Source: an uncultured Acidobacteriia bacterium (lineage in GTDB: Bacteria > Acidobacteriota > Terriglobia > Bryobacterales > Bryobacteraceae). Taken from it: a stretch of DNA of 45,707 nucleotides. How positions within the stretch are numbered: the first letter of the stretch is position 1; every line of letters starts with the position of its first letter. The notes under the pieces are model-generated. The model searched no databases. It was not told the DNA's origin and saw nothing but the letters and a program-made list of their open reading frames with translations. Of this stretch, positions 14,861-23,667 are shown piece after piece. The DNA is taken from positions 1 to 45,707 of the forward strand of contig CAIQWJ010000045.1 of the NCBI GenBank assembly GCA_903875575.1, read 5' to 3'. Position numbers and translations under genes: made by a program.

Positions 14861-17800
14861 ATGCTTCGTTTGAAATTCAATCTGCGCCTTTCGGCGTGTG
14901 TCCTCATTTGTGCCTTTATTTGCCATGCACAGCTCACGCAGGCAACGCTTAAGGGCCTTGTCATCGACAGTTCGGAGGCTGCAGTTGGAGCCTCTGATAT
15001 TACGCTCCGGAACGATAACACGGGTGAATCCAGATCGGCGAAGTCGGATACTTCGGGCGCTTTTGTGGTGGCGGGACTGACGCCCGGAACCTACACGCTG
15101 AAGGTGGCGGCTCAGGGGTTCAGAATCGTCGAGCAGCGCAATCTGGTTTTGAACGTTGGCAAGACCAGCGAAATCAACATCAAGCTGGAGCTGGCAACGG
15201 TGCAGGCGGATATTCAGGTAGTGGAGACGGCGGAGAAGGTTGCAGTTTCGACGGAAGCCCGGCTCTCGGATACCTTCACCAAGGCCGAGATGTCCGCACT
15301 CCCGTTATCGAGAGACATTTATGCGCTGCCCAAACTCAGTGCGGGTGCCACCAGCATTCCGGGCGCGGCGAGTTCCACCAAGCTGAACAGTTCGCCCGTG
15401 GTGACGGTAAATGGCAATCGCTATCGCGGGAATAACTACGTGCTGGACGGGGCACTGAACGTCAATCCCAATAACACCGGCGAGCCGACCATCGTTCCAA
15501 GCATCGAGTCTCTTCAGGAGGCGCAGGTGCAGACGGGGAATTTTTCGAGCGAGTACGGACGCGGGAACGGGTCGGTGGTGAATCTCTCCACCAAGTCGGG
15601 CACCAACAACCTGCACGGCAAGCTCTGGGAGTATGCGCGCAACAGGGACATGAACGCGCGGAATTTCTTTTCCGCCACCACCGCGCCGCAGATTTACAAC
15701 CAGTTCGGCGCCAACATCGGCGGGCCGGTGATCCGCAATAAGACGTTCTTCTTCGGCTCTTATGAAGGCACGCGCAACGTGCAGGGCCAGGCGCTGACGT
15801 TTCAGGTGGAGACGCCGGAATACCGCAACTACGTGATTACCACGAGCCCGAACAGCGTGGCGGCGCAGCTCTTTAAGAAGTATCCGGCACCCACGCCACT
15901 TTCCGGGACTACAACAAAATACGCCGGCGAGACTGATATCAATACCCCTGCGGGCGTGATTCCGCAGATTGCCCGGGCCGCAGTGACGCTCAATAACTAC
16001 AGCCATTACGATCAGTACCTGACGCGCGTAGATCATTCGATGAATCAGGACAAGGATCACATCAGCGCGCGCTGGATCGCGGAGAAACAGGGCGATCAGG
16101 GTGCCACGAGTAATTCGACGGCGACTCTGGGACAGGCGCTGCGCGGCGAGCGGGGTCCGTTCACGGGCGATTTCGGCAATATCAATTTAGGGGAAACGCA
16201 TCTGGCCGGAGCCAAGGTCAACGACGCGCGGTTCTCGATGCAATTGGTGAACACGGGCAAGGGCGACCCCAATGCGGTGGTTCCCACACTGACGATTACC
16301 GGCATCACGGCGCCTTTTGGCGATATCGTTTTCAACAGGACGATTCTGCGGTCGTACGAGGTGCGCGACACGGTGACGTTTGAGCGTGGTCGCCATACAC
16401 TGCGGGTTGGCGGCGAATGGCGCAGGATTTTCAAGGGTCTTTCGATCGGCAACGCCTCGCCCGGCACGTTCAGTTTTTCCAGCCTTGCCAACTTCGCTGC
16501 CGACAATCCTTTCAAGCAGACCATCAACGTGGATCCTGCAACCGGGCAGCCGACCGCGCTGCCGAGATATTTTCACCAGTTTGAATACGCGATCTTTGTG
16601 CAGGACGACTGGAAGGTGACGCGGCACCTCAATCTGAACATAGGCGTTCGGGACGATTATTTCGGGCCTGTAGCCGAGCAGCACGGCTTATTGTCGTCGA
16701 TCATTTACGGAACGGGGGCAACCTATGCCGACCGGCTTGCCAGTGCGTCGGTAGGCAGGGTCACGCAGGCCTACCATGTGCCACCCGTGAACTTTTCGCC
16801 GCGGGTGGGGCTATCGTGGGATCCGTTTGGCGACGGCAAGTCGTCGATTCGGATCGGGTATGGCCTTGCTTATTCGCCGCACCATGAGCAATCGATCGCG
16901 GGCGCTCGTGCGAATCCACCGGACGTGATCGCGGGCGTGATTCAGCCGAGCGCCGGTATCGGCACGCAGATTTTGTATAACATTCCGGTACCGTACAATT
17001 CTCAATTCGTTCGCGGGCTAAATACGTTCGGGGGGCTGATCAGCCGTCCCGGCGAGCCGGCGATTCGTCTTTCTCCCTGGACAGTGAATCCGAACATCAA
17101 GACGCAGTACAGCGAGAACTGGTTCTTCAACATACAGCGGCAGGTACTGAAAGACTGGACTGTGGAAGTCGGTTACGTCGGCACCACGGGCGTGAATCTG
17201 GAGCGCATTGACGACATCAACCGCAAGGCGGGAGATCTTCTGGATGGCACGCTGAACCGGGTGAATCCGAACTTCGACACCATGCTTTATGTCACCAACG
17301 GCGTGGGTTCGCATTACAATGCATTCACGGCGGAGCTTCGGCACAGCTTTGGCAAGTCGATCTCGTTTCAGACGAACTATCGGTGGTCGAAATGGCTGGA
17401 TGACGGTTCCGATACTTCGGACGGTCAGTTCGCAGATAATTCCTCCCCGGGAAAAGGTGTGCAGGACATTTCGTGCCTGCGCTGCGACTACGGGAAATCG
17501 CTGTTCGACATTCCGCAGCGATTTTCCGCGGCGCTGATGTGGGACGTGCCGACGTCGATCTCGCGCAATCCGGTGGTGCGGGCGATCGCGCACGGCTGGC
17601 AGCTTTCTACGATTGTCACGGCGCAATCCGGGCGGCCGTTTACGGTCTGGTGCGGCGCGGTTTCGAATGTAGTGGCGGGCGTGAACAGGGGCTGCGACTA
17701 CAACCTGGATGGCGGGGGCGGTTCGGTTGGCGGCGGATATTACGATCGCCCGAACGCTCCCGTCACACCGCTCGGAGCGTTCAATCAGGCTGGATTTGAG

Positions 17801-18127
17801 AACGGCCTGTTCAGTCCGTCGATCTTTCCCACGCCGGGGCTCGGACAGGACGGCAACCTGGGCCGGAACACTTATCGCGGCCCGCACTATGTTGTGGTGG
17901 ACGCATCAGTGGGACGCAGTTTCCCGATCGTGCGCGAGCGGGCGAGTTTGCAAGTGCGGGCGGAAGCGTTTAATCTGTTAAACAAGACGAATCTTTATCT
18001 GCCGAATACGGATCTCTCGCTGGCACTCAAGTCGGACGGCACGTATTCGACGACATCGATCTTTGGGAGATCGACACAGGCGTTCGATTCGCGCTCGTTC
18101 CAGATCAGTGCCCGGCTCACGTTTTAG
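14861..18127 (+). CDS. TonB-dependent receptor, Oar/Solibacter type
   Basis: A 1088-residue outer-membrane protein. From the ATG at 14861 it has a signal peptide (about 1-24, ending CHAQ), a carboxypeptidase-regulatory-like beta-sandwich (about 30-115, GLVIDSSEAAVGASDITLRN onward), a TonB plug domain (about 125-250, VTVNGNRYRGNNYVLDG) and a long beta-barrel ending in Phe (ARLTF). This build is typical of the greatly expanded receptor family of Solibacter-like Acidobacteria, thought to import oligosaccharides or large ligands with TonB-ExbBD energy. An in-frame GTG at 14846 is possible but overlaps the presumed SD. The AhpD-like gene follows after 33 bp and may be cotranscribed. No SusD partner is present, as is normal for this subgroup. 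Confidence 0.92.
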   Translation: MLRLKFNLRLSACVLICAFICHAQLTQATLKGLVIDSSEAAVGASDITLRNDNTGESRSAKSDTSGAFVVAGLTPGTYTLKVAAQGFRIVEQRNLVLNVGKTSEINIKLELATVQADIQVVETAEKVAVSTEARLSDTFTKAEMSALPLSRDIYALPKLSAGATSIPGAASSTKLNSSPVVTVNGNRYRGNNYVLDGALNVNPNNTGEPTIVPSIESLQEAQVQTGNFSSEYGRGNGSVVNLSTKSGTNNLHGKLWEYARNRDMNARNFFSATTAPQIYNQFGANIGGPVIRNKTFFFGSYEGTRNVQGQALTFQVETPEYRNYVITTSPNSVAAQLFKKYPAPTPLSGTTTKYAGETDINTPAGVIPQIARAAVTLNNYSHYDQYLTRVDHSMNQDKDHISARWIAEKQGDQGATSNSTATLGQALRGERGPFTGDFGNINLGETHLAGAKVNDARFSMQLVNTGKGDPNAVVPTLTITGITAPFGDIVFNRTILRSYEVRDTVTFERGRHTLRVGGEWRRIFKGLSIGNASPGTFSFSSLANFAADNPFKQTINVDPATGQPTALPRYFHQFEYAIFVQDDWKVTRHLNLNIGVRDDYFGPVAEQHGLLSSIIYGTGATYADRLASASVGRVTQAYHVPPVNFSPRVGLSWDPFGDGKSSIRIGYGLAYSPHHEQSIAGARANPPDVIAGVIQPSAGIGTQILYNIPVPYNSQFVRGLNTFGGLISRPGEPAIRLSPWTVNPNIKTQYSENWFFNIQRQVLKDWTVEVGYVGTTGVNLERIDDINRKAGDLLDGTLNRVNPNFDTMLYVTNGVGSHYNAFTAELRHSFGKSISFQTNYRWSKWLDDGSDTSDGQFADNSSPGKGVQDISCLRCDYGKSLFDIPQRFSAALMWDVPTSISRNPVVRAIAHGWQLSTIVTAQSGRPFTVWCGAVSNVVAGVNRGCDYNLDGGGGSVGGGYYDRPNAPVTPLGAFNQAGFENGLFSPSIFPTPGLGQDGNLGRNTYRGPHYVVVDASVGRSFPIVRERASLQVRAEAFNLLNKTNLYLPNTDLSLALKSDGTYSTTSIFGRSTQAFDSRSFQISARLTF

Positions 18128-18160
18128 CGGTTCGGTTTTAATACAAGAGGAAACATATTT

Positions 18161-19432
18161 ATGCGCTACTTCACACTTCTGGTTCTGTGCACCAGTGCTT
18201 TCGCGGCTGAGACGCCGACGCTGACGCCGCTCGCCGCGCTTGAAAAGGACGCACACAGCAGGGTATCGGCGAAGGCCCGAGTGCCGCTGGCGGACTCGGG
18301 TTCAGACCTCTTCAAAGGTATCGACAGTCTGGAACCGGCCAACAGCAAACAGGTGCCGAACTACGTTCGCGCGATGGCAACGCTGCCGAAGATGGCCGGG
18401 CCGTTTTCACATCTTTTCAAGACGTTCATTTCCAGTAGTGCATTGCCGGCGGAGACGAAACTCGGCATGGCGCTGCGGATTGCACAGATCAATAAGAGCC
18501 CGTATACAGTAGCGCACGTGGAACGGCTGCTGAAATCCACCGAACACGGCAAGGTGATTCTTGCCGCACTGCAAGGCGGTCGCGTGAATACGCTGACGCT
18601 TCCGGAACAACAGGCCATCGCGTATGCGGATGCGCTGACGCGGCAGGTATCTGGCCTGAGCGACGCCGAATTTCAGGCCGCCAACGCCGTTTACAACGAT
18701 TCGCAGATTGTGGAGCTGAGCTTCACCACGTGCTTCTTTAACTACTTTACAAGGTTTGCGGAGGCCCTGAATCTGCCGGTGGAGCCGTGGGTTTTTGAGA
18801 CCGCGCCTGCCCATCTGGACAGCGCGCCGCCAGCGCCTGCCCGCGTATCGCTGGTATCGGACGACGAGATGAGCGCGACGGAAACGGTTGTAGCGGCGGC
18901 GAAATCGGCAGCCTCTGCAACAGCGAACTGGAACATCGGCATTGCCAATTCGCAGCGTGCGATGCTGCACGCTCCGCAAATGATGCTGGCGTGGAGGGCT
19001 TTCGGTACGGCGGCACAGGAATACACGGCGGCCACGCGGGAGACGAAGCTTCAGGTGTCGCTGGCTGTCTCGACGGCCAACGGCTGCCGCTACTGCACGC
19101 TGCACCAGGTGCTGGGCCTGCGGCGGCTTGGCGTGGATCCGGCCAAACTGCTGGCGATGCAGAAGAATGACAGCGCATTGACGCCGTTGGAACTGGCTGC
19201 TGTAACCTTCGCGCGGAAACTGACGGCTGAACCCGCCGGCATTTCCGATGCCGACTATGGCCACCTCCGGGATGTTTTCAAGGAACAAGGGGCGGTGGAG
19301 GTTCTGATGCAGACCTGCAACTTTGCCTTTATGAACCGGTTTACGGATGGCCTGCGATTGCCCTCGGAAGATGAAGCGATCAAGGTCTACCGCGAGACGT
19401 ACGGCGGCGACTGGCAGCGGAAGCAGAAGTAG
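18161..19432 (+). CDS. Secreted tandem AhpD/carboxymuconolactone-decarboxylase-like protein
   Basis: A 423-residue exported protein with a signal peptide (1-15, cut near AFA-AE) and two AhpD-like helical domains (about 60-215 and 255-415). The second has the full redox site Cys309-x-x-Cys312-x-x-His315 (GCRYCTLH). The first has the same frame but lost both cysteines: Ser113, Thr116, with His119 kept. Both end in a similar FNYFTRF / FMNRFTDGL helix, so it is an internal duplication. AhpD-like proteins are thiol-disulfide peroxidase partners. A good SD (AGAGGA) precedes the ATG. Its place right after the TonB receptor suggests a periplasmic role with it; the reaction is unknown. Confidence 0.85.
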   Translation: MRYFTLLVLCTSAFAAETPTLTPLAALEKDAHSRVSAKARVPLADSGSDLFKGIDSLEPANSKQVPNYVRAMATLPKMAGPFSHLFKTFISSSALPAETKLGMALRIAQINKSPYTVAHVERLLKSTEHGKVILAALQGGRVNTLTLPEQQAIAYADALTRQVSGLSDAEFQAANAVYNDSQIVELSFTTCFFNYFTRFAEALNLPVEPWVFETAPAHLDSAPPAPARVSLVSDDEMSATETVVAAAKSAASATANWNIGIANSQRAMLHAPQMMLAWRAFGTAAQEYTAATRETKLQVSLAVSTANGCRYCTLHQVLGLRRLGVDPAKLLAMQKNDSALTPLELAAVTFARKLTAEPAGISDADYGHLRDVFKEQGAVEVLMQTCNFAFMNRFTDGLRLPSEDEAIKVYRETYGGDWQRKQK

Positions 19433-19478
19433 AGCGGCCGGGAGCGGGAACGCGGCGGGTAGAATATAAGTTCCACCT

Positions 19479-20510
19479 ATGATTTCCCGCGCAGAAGCTC
19501 TAGACATGCTCCAGTCCGACGATTTGATCGGCATCGGAATGGAAGCCGACGCCGTGCGGCGGAAGCTGCATCCCGAGGGGATCGTCTCCTACATCATTGA
19601 TCGGAACATCAACTACACGAATTTCTGCACGGAATATTGCAGTTTCTGCGCGTTCTATCGCCCGATGGGACATAAGGAAGGCTACATCCTGCAGCGGGAA
19701 GTGATCTTCGACAAGATTCAGGAGACGCTGGATCTGGGCGGTACGGGGATGCTGTTTCAGGGCGGGCTGCATCCTGACCTGAAGATCGAGTGGTATGAAG
19801 ATCTGCTCCGCGCCATCAAGGCGAAGTTCAATATCTGGTGCCACTGCTTCTCGGCGCCCGAGATTATCAATATTGCGGAAGTGAGCGGGTTGTCGTTGCG
19901 GGATACGATTGCCCGGCTGCGCGACGCGGGGCTGGATTCGATTCCGGGGGGCGGCGCGGAAATTCTGGACGAAGCGGTGAGGCACCGCATCAGCCGGCTG
20001 AAGTGCGGAACGCAGGACTGGATCGACGTGCATCGAACGGCGCATGCGCTGGGGATGCGGACTACCGCGACCATGATGTTCGGCTGCGGCGAGACGCTGG
20101 AGCAGCGCATGAATCACTTCGATATCGTGCGGCAGATTCAGGAAGATACTGGCGGATTCACGGCGTTCATCCCGTGGGCGTTTCAGCGGGAACTGACTTC
20201 ACTGGGACGGTTCGTGAAGGAAGAGGCGACTGCCGTGGAGTATCTGAAGAATCTGGCTGTTTCGCGGATCTATCTGGACAACATTTTGAATATTCAGAGT
20301 TCGTGGGTGACGCCGGGACTGAAGACCTGCCAGGTGGGGCTGCGCTTCGGCGGTAACGACGTGGGTAGCATCATGATTGAAGAGAATGTGGTGTCTGCGG
20401 CGGGTACGCATCATCAGGCTACCGAGGAAGAACTCCGGCGGATGATTCGGGATGCGGGCTTTGTTCCGAAGCAGCGGGATACGCTGTATCGGACTTATTT
20501 TCTGAATTAG
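19479..20510 (+). CDS. mqnC: Cyclic dehypoxanthinylfutalosine synthase
   Basis: A 343-residue radical-SAM enzyme of the futalosine route to menaquinone; it cyclises dehypoxanthine futalosine. The cluster motif is Cys50-x3-Cys54-x2-Cys57 (CTEYCSFC). Other family blocks are GTGMLFQGGLHP, SIPGGGAEIL and GFTAFIPWAFQ, with a C-terminal NDVGSIMIEENVV that separates MqnC from MqnE. Menaquinone use agrees with the inferred taxon. It stands alone; other mqn genes are not in the window. A TAGAAT lies 13 nt before the ATG. Confidence 0.95.
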   Translation: MISRAEALDMLQSDDLIGIGMEADAVRRKLHPEGIVSYIIDRNINYTNFCTEYCSFCAFYRPMGHKEGYILQREVIFDKIQETLDLGGTGMLFQGGLHPDLKIEWYEDLLRAIKAKFNIWCHCFSAPEIINIAEVSGLSLRDTIARLRDAGLDSIPGGGAEILDEAVRHRISRLKCGTQDWIDVHRTAHALGMRTTATMMFGCGETLEQRMNHFDIVRQIQEDTGGFTAFIPWAFQRELTSLGRFVKEEATAVEYLKNLAVSRIYLDNILNIQSSWVTPGLKTCQVGLRFGGNDVGSIMIEENVVSAAGTHHQATEEELRRMIRDAGFVPKQRDTLYRTYFLN

Positions 20511-20533
20511 TTGATTTGTTTGCGCCCGCGGAC

Positions 20534-20555
20534 CGCTCCCTTGCGGTCGCGGCTT
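20534..20555. repeat. 22-bp intergenic repeat, copy 2
   Basis: Identical over 22 bp to 9203-9224. Here the hairpin is fuller: ACCGC (20532-20536) and GCGGT (20543-20547) around TCCCTT. Again it lies between convergent genes (mqnC and the SMR-like gene). Confidence 0.7.
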
Positions 20556-20601
20556 CCGTATCGGTACCGGCAGCCAGACTGTTCCGTTGATCAAAGGCGG
20601 C

Positions 20602-20934
20602 TTAGCGCCAGACGGACATGACTACGCCGCCGGTGACGATGAGCGCGCCGCCTACCCAGATGGGCGTTGTGGGCGGTTCGTGGAAGAAGGCCCAGGATAT
20701 GCCCTGCGCCACTACGAAAAATAACACCACGTAGATTCCGAGCAGCGTGCCAAACGACCATGGCGGCCGGTTCACCAGCCAGCCATAGGAAAAGAGCACC
20801 ACCGCTGCTGCGGCGTAGAAGACAAACTTCGACGCCATGGATTCGGCGTGCATGCCCTTGCGGGCGAGGGCGTCGCCGCCGGCTTCCAGCATGGCGCACA
20901 CCAGAAGGATGAGTAGCGCTACCGGGCGGCTCAT
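20602..20934 (-). CDS. SMR/EamA-like small membrane transporter
   Basis: A 110-residue protein with four membrane helices (about 4-21, 31-50, 58-79, 88-107), the layout of small multidrug resistance proteins. Helix 1 has a Glu (CAMLEAGGD) where SMR proteins have their essential Glu14. Its ATG overlaps the stop of the upstream DHS-like gene by 4 bp (20931-20934), so I prefer this start to the one 13 codons further up. Coupling to a polyamine-type enzyme hints at export of a cationic amine, which is inference. Confidence 0.75.
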   Translation of the reverse strand: MSRPVALLILLVCAMLEAGGDALARKGMHAESMASKFVFYAAAAVVLFSYGWLVNRPPWSFGTLLGIYVVLFFVVAQGISWAFFHEPPTTPIWVGGALIVTGGVVMSVWR

Positions 20935-22091
20935 GCCTGACCTACCGGGTAGAGGAGAGAATCCAGCAGCCACTCTTTGTTGTCACGGACGGCACCGCGC
21001 AGGGTTTCCACCAGGCGGTCGCGGTTCTCGTAAAGCCGGTAAGGCTCGCGCTTGCCGTGTTTCTCCATGAGCGCCTTGACGATGAACGGCATCATCATGG
21101 AGTAATCGCCGGGCAGGCTTTCGGTGGATTGCATGTAGGTATCCTTGTCAACTTTTCCCCAGGTGACGGCTTCGGCTGGCGGGCAGGAGGAGAGCGAGCC
21201 ATCGGTGACCGGCGCGGTCGTGATCTGGACGTCGAATTCGTAGCCGCGCACGTCTGGCAGGCCGAGAACCTGACCGAGCGCGGGTTCGGGCTGGAGGTTG
21301 TAATTCTTGGGGACGCCGCCGCCAAGAATCAGTGTGGCGATGGATTTCGCAGGACTTTCAAACAGACCCCAGTGGTGGTAGGCGCAGGCTTCGAAGACTT
21401 CGGCGTGGAGGTCGAGATCGAAGGAGTAGTCGGGAATCAGACCGGCCTGTTTCATGGCCCAGAGCTTCATGGAATTGAGGAAGACACTGCCATCGGCAGG
21501 CGCACCGACGAACACGGGGATACCCAGGCGATTGCACGTAGCGAGCAGGCCGGGCTGGACGCCGACGTGACGTTCCTGCGCGGCGTAGTAAGCACCGAGG
21601 CGATAGCGGAGTTCGGTGCCGGTCATCTTCTTCTGGAATTCGGGGCGGGTGAGGACGGCGGTGAGGAATTTGTCCTGATCAAGCAGGACGCTCTCATCGA
21701 AACCCATGTCGGTGACGCGGATGACGTTCTCATCACGCAGGGCGCCGTCATCGCCAAAGATGGGCACTTCGTAGATGGGATCTTTGGTGTGCTCGTTGAG
21801 ACTGCGGTGGCCATCGTGATAGCAGACGGCGTCCGTAGTGCTGAGGTAGGCTACCCAGCCTGCTTCCAGCATGGGGATGAGCCACGCCTGGTGCTGGCCG
21901 GAGACGGTAACCGGCCCGGCGATGGAAACCGTTAAGGGGCAGCCGGCTTCGAGGGCCCGGTCGAGAATGCTGTAGACGCGGCGCAGAATGGCACCGCCGA
22001 AGGCCGGCAGGCAGTGCTCAAAAATCTCATGGACGGAGTTGCATTCGTCGATGCGCCGGACGCGCACCGGTTTTCGCTGAGTGGGATGCAT
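20931..22091 (-). CDS. Deoxyhypusine-synthase-like protein
   Basis: A 386-residue member of the deoxyhypusine synthase family (NAD-dependent transfer of aminobutyl groups from spermidine). The catalytic lysine is present: Lys262 in LILGGGVPKN, equal to the GGGVVKHH lysine of the human enzyme, followed by the conserved TTAPVTDGSLSSCPPAEAVTWGK block. Bacteria have no eIF5A, so bacterial members probably act on small amines (for example to homospermidine) or unknown targets. It is the first gene of a two-gene unit with the SMR-like transporter. The family is certain, the acceptor is not. Confidence 0.85.
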   Translation of the reverse strand: MHPTQRKPVRVRRIDECNSVHEIFEHCLPAFGGAILRRVYSILDRALEAGCPLTVSIAGPVTVSGQHQAWLIPMLEAGWVAYLSTTDAVCYHDGHRSLNEHTKDPIYEVPIFGDDGALRDENVIRVTDMGFDESVLLDQDKFLTAVLTRPEFQKKMTGTELRYRLGAYYAAQERHVGVQPGLLATCNRLGIPVFVGAPADGSVFLNSMKLWAMKQAGLIPDYSFDLDLHAEVFEACAYHHWGLFESPAKSIATLILGGGVPKNYNLQPEPALGQVLGLPDVRGYEFDVQITTAPVTDGSLSSCPPAEAVTWGKVDKDTYMQSTESLPGDYSMMMPFIVKALMEKHGKREPYRLYENRDRLVETLRGAVRDNKEWLLDSLLYPVGQA

Positions 22092-22120
22092 TTTCTAGTA
22101 CAAGTTTCGCAGATGGGTAT

Positions 22121-22885
22121 TTATTCGATGCGGAAGTCCCAGACGCGCATCTCGACTTTGCTCTCGAGGTATTCGACGACGGCGTATTCGCCTTTGGGGA
22201 GCGGGTCCTGCGGCCAGATTTTATAGAAGTTGTCGCCGGGCAGTTGTTTGGTGAAGATAGGGACGGAATCGCGCGTTTCGCCCATTTCCTTCGTGATCGG
22301 CATGATTTCAATCTGTTCGACGACGCGGATCTTCTTGCCGGGTTTTAGTTTGATGATGCCGAGGCTTTGCTGGCTGTCCATCTGGAAGTAGAACTCGGGG
22401 CGGTCGTCATGGATGGCGAAGGCGGAAGTCTCACCGGGAATTTCCATAGTGGCCTTGCCCAGAAAGACCGGGATGGGCGAGAGGATCTGGAGGGCGGTGC
22501 GGCCTTTGGAGGTGACGACGGAGGCATCGGCAACCTTGAGGGTGCGGAGTTGGCCATTTTCGATGCGGTAGACGCCGGAATCCTGAGGGATTTTCGCGAT
22601 CTCGGCGCGCTGCTCGCGGGCGGCGGCGGCTTCTTCGTCGTACGCCTTCGCCTTCACGTCCGCAGCATCCTTCTTTGCGTTGGATTCGGCCTGGGTGCGT
22701 TTGAGATCGATGACGGAGAGGGGGACTTCTTCCCATTCGGCGCGTTCGACGCTGAAGAAGCGGACGGTGTCGCCTTCGACTTTGTATTCGCGGACGAGCT
22801 GGAAGTCGCCATCGGCGGTGTAGAGCTTCAGATTGGCCGCAGCGAGGGACAGCGCCGAGAGAGCGATGAGAAGCGCGACCCGCAT
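22121..22885 (-). CDS. Secreted protein of unknown function
   Basis: A 254-residue protein I do not recognise. It has a signal peptide (about 1-17, ending LAAA-N). Residues 19-60 (LKLYTADGDFQLVREYKVEG) look like a small beta domain reading as a translocated lipoprotein or surface factor; residues 62-95 are Ala/Lys/Glu-rich and probably helical; residues 100-254 are mostly beta with a final VEMRVWDFRIE strand. No catalytic motif is seen. It starts near 22885 on the minus strand at the edge of the G-rich block and ends 29 bp before the DHS-like gene, so the three minus genes may share a transcript. Confidence 0.7.
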   Translation of the reverse strand: MRVALLIALSALSLAAANLKLYTADGDFQLVREYKVEGDTVRFFSVERAEWEEVPLSVIDLKRTQAESNAKKDAADVKAKAYDEEAAAAREQRAEIAKIPQDSGVYRIENGQLRTLKVADASVVTSKGRTALQILSPIPVFLGKATMEIPGETSAFAIHDDRPEFYFQMDSQQSLGIIKLKPGKKIRVVEQIEIMPITKEMGETRDSVPIFTKQLPGDNFYKIWPQDPLPKGEYAVVEYLESKVEMRVWDFRIE

Positions 22886-22950
22886 ATTTCAATTCTATTC
22901 CGTGTTGGCAGCTTGTGAAATATCGGGGTCCATCGGCAAGTGAAATGTTC

Positions 22951-23009
22951 GCCTGAGCCAGCGGCTCCGGGGGGCTCCGCCGACACCGCTACGCTACGGC
23001 TCATCAGGC
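22951..23009. repeat. Palindromic intergenic element, left edge of C-rich block
   Basis: Outer arms GCCTGA (22951-22956) and TCAGGC (23004-23009), then GCC/GGC, enclose GC-rich sequence. Its complement shares the 11-mer GAGCCGTAGCG (22992-23002 here, 36255-36265 there) and 18 of 25 positions of a second block (22965-22989 against 36272-36296) with the element at 36.25 kb, in opposite orientation. A separate motif GTGTTGGYAGCTTGT precedes both elements in the same orientation (22902-22916, 36186-36200). Confidence 0.55.
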
Positions 23010-23013
23010 TCCC

Positions 23014-23664
23014 GTGTCCTCCGAAAGCTACTATGAACTCATGCCCAGTCCCTGGCTCCAGGTGCCACTTGAAGATTACGAAGGGCACATGAATGATCCG
23101 GCGGTGCAGCAACTCGCCGCACTGGCCGATCTGTTTGGCGAAGCCTTCCATTATTGCCAGCCACCATCTGTCGCCATATTCGGCATTGCGGGAGGTAACG
23201 GACTGGATCGCGCCGATCCCCGGATCGCCAGACGGATCGTCGGCCTGGACATCAATCCCACCTATCTTGACCGCGTCCGGGAACGGTTTCCTCACGTCGA
23301 GGGTCTGGAACTGCACTGCATGGATCTGGCGGGCCAACCGATCACCTTCCTGCCTGTTCATCTTGTCCACGCGGCCCTGGTGTTTGAGCATGCCGGCACG
23401 GGTCGTTGTCTGGATAACGCCCTCGCGGCGGTGTCTCCGGGTGGCTCCCTGTCAGTTGTCCTTCAGCTCCCCAGCGCCGTCGAGTCTGGTGTGAGTAAGA
23501 CTTCTTTCGCTTCCCTTCAGAGCCTGAGCGCGGACTTCGCTATGATTGACCCGGTCTGGCTCACGAATACACTCGCCGGGCGAAACTTCCGGCTGGCCCA
23601 AGAAACGCGTCGCGCCCTCCCTTCGGGCAAGGCCTTCTGGCTGGGAATCTTCGGAAGGAACTGA
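23014..23664 (+). CDS. Class I SAM-dependent methyltransferase
   Basis: A 216-residue cytoplasmic protein with a Rossmann methyltransferase fold: motif I VAIFGIAGGNGL (about 52-63), the acidic end of strand 2 GLDIN (about 75-79), and motif II/III region ELHCMDLA. The substrate cannot be read from the sequence. The GTG start at 23014 gives the full N-terminus; an ATG at 23041 is the alternative. The VanZ-like gene starts 3 bp after its stop, so they are cotranscribed. Confidence 0.8.
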   Translation: MSSESYYELMPSPWLQVPLEDYEGHMNDPAVQQLAALADLFGEAFHYCQPPSVAIFGIAGGNGLDRADPRIARRIVGLDINPTYLDRVRERFPHVEGLELHCMDLAGQPITFLPVHLVHAALVFEHAGTGRCLDNALAAVSPGGSLSVVLQLPSAVESGVSKTSFASLQSLSADFAMIDPVWLTNTLAGRNFRLAQETRRALPSGKAFWLGIFGRN

Positions 23665-23667
23665 CCT

